From: SIG440 sp045586925
GTDB taxonomy: Bacteria; Bacillota; Clostridia; Monoglobales; Monoglobaceae
Length of the DNA: 33,185 nt
Assembly (NCBI GenBank): GCA_045586925.1
Contig: JAZNBG010000010.1
Span: 1 to 33,185, forward strand
Reading direction: 5' to 3'
Below, one piece after another: positions 31,095 to 33,185 of this stretch. The notes beneath the pieces were generated by a model, which searched no databases, was not told the origin of the DNA, and was given only the letters and a program-made list of their open reading frames with translations. How positions within the stretch are numbered: position 1 is the stretch's first letter; each line of letters begins with the position of its first letter. The position numbers and the translations under genes are program-made.

Positions 31095-32969
31095 TTAAAC
31101 TATTTTGTTTTGTTTAAGATAAACCACCAAAACCGCAACATCAGCCGGCGAAACTCCCGAAATTCTGGATGCCTGACCGATTGATGCAGGTCTCAGCTTT
31201 TCAAGTTTCTGTCTTGCTTCAATTCTCAATCCACCGATTTGGGAATAGTCAATATTCTCAGGAATTTTTTTGTTTTCCATACGCTTAAACTGATTTGCCT
31301 GAGCAATCTGGCGGTTAATGTAACCCTCGTATTTAAGTGTTATTTCAACCTGCTCCTTTACATCAGCAGGAAGTTCAGGTCTATCCTTGTCAAGTGCCGC
31401 CATGCCTTCATAGGAAACCTCGGGACGTTTAAGCAAATCACTTGCACGCACACCGGTTGAAACCACGGTACTGCCCACACTTTCAAGATATTCATTCACC
31501 TGAGCAGATGGGGGAAATACAATGCCTGAAAGTCTTTCTACCTCTTTGTCAATCATATTCTTCTTTTCAAGAAATGCCCTGTATCTCTCTTCTGAAATCA
31601 AGCCGATTTCGTAACCCTTTTGTGTAAGGCGCAAATCAGCATTATCCTGACGCAGAATAAGGCGGTATTCCGACCGCGAGGTCATCATTCGATATGGCTC
31701 GTTGGTGCCCTTTGTAACTAAATCATCAATCAGCGTACCAATATATGCATCCGAGCGGTCAAGGGTAAAGTCAGGCTTGCCCTGAATTTTTCTTGCCGCA
31801 TTAATTCCCGCAATCAAACCCTGTGCCGCCGCCTCTTCATACCCCGATGTGCCATTAAACTGGCCTGCACCGTAAAGACCGGGGATATTTTTAAACTCAA
31901 GTGTGTTCTTAAGCTGCAAGGGGTTGCAGCAATCGTATTCAATAGCATAAGCATTTCGGGTAACCTGAGCATTTTCAAGACCCGGAAGGGTATGCAACAT
32001 CTCAATCTGCACGTCCTCAGGCAGACTGCTTGAAAAACCCTGAATATACATTTCTTCAGTATTTGTGCCCATCGGCTCGATAAACAGCTGATGCCGCTCC
32101 TTATCCTTAAATCTTACAATTTTATCTTCAATTGACGGGCAATATCTGGGGCCAATACCCTTTATATCACCGCCATATAGGGGAGAACGATGAATATTGT
32201 CAAGTATTACCTTATGTGTACGTTCGTTGGTGTATGTAACATAGCAACTAACGGTATTTTCAAGTTTCTTCGTAGTTTCAAAGGAAAATGGTGTAATTTC
32301 ATCATCCCCGAGTTGCTCTTCGAGCTGAGAAAAATCAATACTTCGTCTGTTTACTCTTGGTGGCGTTCCCGTTTTAAATCTTACAAGCTCCACACCGATA
32401 TCACGTAAATTTCCAGATAGCTCGGTGGCAGGGAATACTCCGTCAGGACCGCTTTCCTGACTGAATTCCCCGATTATAATTCGGGATTTAAGATAAGTTC
32501 CGGTTGAAACGATTGCAGCCTTGCACATATACCGTGCCCCTGCTCTTGTTTCAACAGACTCCACCTTGCCGGCATCATCTAAATTGACCTTAACAATTTC
32601 ACCCTGACGGATATGCAGATTATCGCACAACTCCATACGGTGCTTCATCTCGGTTTGATATTCTCTGCGGTCAATCTGTGCACGCAACGAATAAACCGCA
32701 GGTCCTTTGCCACGGTTGAGTATTCTTGACTGCAAAAGCGTTGCATCTGCCGCTTTGCCCATTTCGCCGCCCAGGGCGTCGATTTCACGCACAAGATGTC
32801 CCTTTGCCGTACCTCCGATACTGGGGTTACAGGGCAGGTTTGCCACGCTATCAAGGCTAATTGAAAAAATACAGGTCTTTGCCCCAAGCCTTGCCGCCGC
32901 AAATGCTGCCTCAATTCCTGCATGACCGCCACCTATTACTATTACATCATAACTGTCTGCTGTAAACAA
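31095..32969 (-). CDS. mnmG: tRNA uridine 5-carboxymethylaminomethyl modification enzyme MnmG (GidA)
   Basis: A 624-residue FAD-dependent enzyme that, with MnmE, modifies the wobble uridine of several tRNAs. The Rossmann motif VIGGGHAGIEAA is at 11-22. Conserved family signatures follow: NLPCNPSIGGTAKGH, RFKTGTPPR, RYCPSIEDKIVRF and GQFNGTSGYEEAAAQG. The C-terminal helical MnmE-interacting domain ends with SGVSPADVAVL. The start codon is TTG, chosen because GGAGG lies seven bases upstream and the FAD motif then sits at the usual distance. No in-frame ATG precedes the FAD motif. mnmE is not adjacent in the visible part; the next gene upstream is an unrelated, unrecognised one. Confidence 0.98.
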   Translation of the reverse strand: MFTADSYDVIVIGGGHAGIEAAFAAARLGAKTCIFSISLDSVANLPCNPSIGGTAKGHLVREIDALGGEMGKAADATLLQSRILNRGKGPAVYSLRAQIDRREYQTEMKHRMELCDNLHIRQGEIVKVNLDDAGKVESVETRAGARYMCKAAIVSTGTYLKSRIIIGEFSQESGPDGVFPATELSGNLRDIGVELVRFKTGTPPRVNRRSIDFSQLEEQLGDDEITPFSFETTKKLENTVSCYVTYTNERTHKVILDNIHRSPLYGGDIKGIGPRYCPSIEDKIVRFKDKERHQLFIEPMGTNTEEMYIQGFSSSLPEDVQIEMLHTLPGLENAQVTRNAYAIEYDCCNPLQLKNTLEFKNIPGLYGAGQFNGTSGYEEAAAQGLIAGINAARKIQGKPDFTLDRSDAYIGTLIDDLVTKGTNEPYRMMTSRSEYRLILRQDNADLRLTQKGYEIGLISEERYRAFLEKKNMIDKEVERLSGIVFPPSAQVNEYLESVGSTVVSTGVRASDLLKRPEVSYEGMAALDKDRPELPADVKEQVEITLKYEGYINRQIAQANQFKRMENKKIPENIDYSQIGGLRIEARQKLEKLRPASIGQASRISGVSPADVAVLVVYLKQNKIV

Positions 32970-33013
32970 CTTATTTCCTCCGTCCTTGCGGATAGTAATT
33001 TCTGCATCCGCAT

Positions 33014-33184
33014 TTAAGCCTCATCAAATAGTTTTAATATGTCCTCATATATCTGCTGTGCATTTTTTTTAAAATAGTCTGCCGCCCTTTGTGCGTGTGC
33101 TCGGCTGCCCATATTGATATTAAGTTCAACAAGCGGCACCTTGTCCTCTATAATACGGCACTTTGCCATATACTGTTCGTCCGC
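33014..33184 (-). CDS. Partial gene of unknown function, C-terminal 56 residues only
   Basis: An open frame runs off the window edge on the minus strand and ends at a TAA at 33014-33016, 44 bases before the mnmG start. The visible C-terminus reads as a hydrophobic/acidic segment (IIEDKVPLVELNINMG) followed by an Arg/Ala/Gln-rich probable helix (SRAHAQRAADYFKKNAQQ) and an acidic end. It is not the conserved C-terminus of MnmE, which often precedes mnmG. I do not recognise the family. Codon use is like its neighbours, and the spacing suggests it belongs to the mnmG transcript. Confidence 0.6.
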   Translation of the reverse strand, partial: ADEQYMAKCRIIEDKVPLVELNINMGSRAHAQRAADYFKKNAQQIYEDILKLFDEA

Positions 33185-33185
33185 C

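Noticed and set aside
1..33185. CRISPR arrays, tRNA or rRNA genes, insertion sequences
   Set aside because: No regularly spaced repeats, no tRNA cloverleaf or rRNA-like sequence recognised by eye, and no transposase-like proteins in any frame.

Overview
The window looks like chromosomal DNA from an anaerobic Gram-positive bacterium of the class Clostridia (Bacillota). The reasons are moderately AT-rich DNA, strong AGGAGG-type ribosome binding sites, UUG and GUG starts, AddA rather than RecB, a split transketolase, Mini-RNase III after cysE-cysS, MazF beside alr, a UgtP-type glycolipid synthase, YitT and DUF554 membrane proteins, and an S-layer-homology (SLH) protein. I cannot name the genus. 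Nearly everything is housekeeping or envelope-related. I see no phage, transposase, CRISPR array, rRNA or tRNA.

Layout. (1) 1-3490: a large DUF4450-like glycosidase on the plus strand with a structured leader and a perfect terminator. (2) 3509-5524, minus: two cyclophilin-type prolyl isomerases, one fused to SLH domains and one membrane-anchored, driven by a clear sigma-A promoter. (3) 5731-8510, plus: ftsH (UUG start) and ispE, ending at a perfect bidirectional hairpin. (4) 8544-13670, minus: a probable operon of a processive family 2 glycosyltransferase, a small membrane protein, an AcpS-NnrD fusion, alr, a MazF with no adjacent antitoxin, and a small exported protein. Its leader carries a palindromic element. 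(5) 14053-21880, plus: cysE-cysS-mrnC-yitT-tktN-tktC-cysK and two tandem alpha/beta hydrolases, closed by a perfect terminator. (6) 21928-33184, minus: a tightly spaced run read as [partial unknown gene]-mnmG-rluA-like-addA-ugtP-like-DUF554-dUTPase-MBL hydrolase-GDPD-PHP.

How the genes work together. The cyclophilins and FtsH, divergently transcribed, fit an envelope protein folding and quality-control role. CysE and CysK make cysteine and CysS charges it to tRNA. The two transketolase halves make one enzyme. Alr supplies D-alanine and IspE supplies isoprenoid precursors, both for the cell wall. UgtP-like and GDPD proteins suggest glycolipid synthesis and phospholipid head-group turnover. MnmG and the RluA-family protein modify RNA.

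The most unusual items are the AcpS-NnrD fusion lacking an NnrE epimerase domain, the SLH-cyclophilin paired with a membrane cyclophilin, the orphan MazF followed by an unknown secreted protein, and two intergenic palindromic elements that look like members of dispersed repeat families. I did not find a convincing new multi-gene defence or mobile system.
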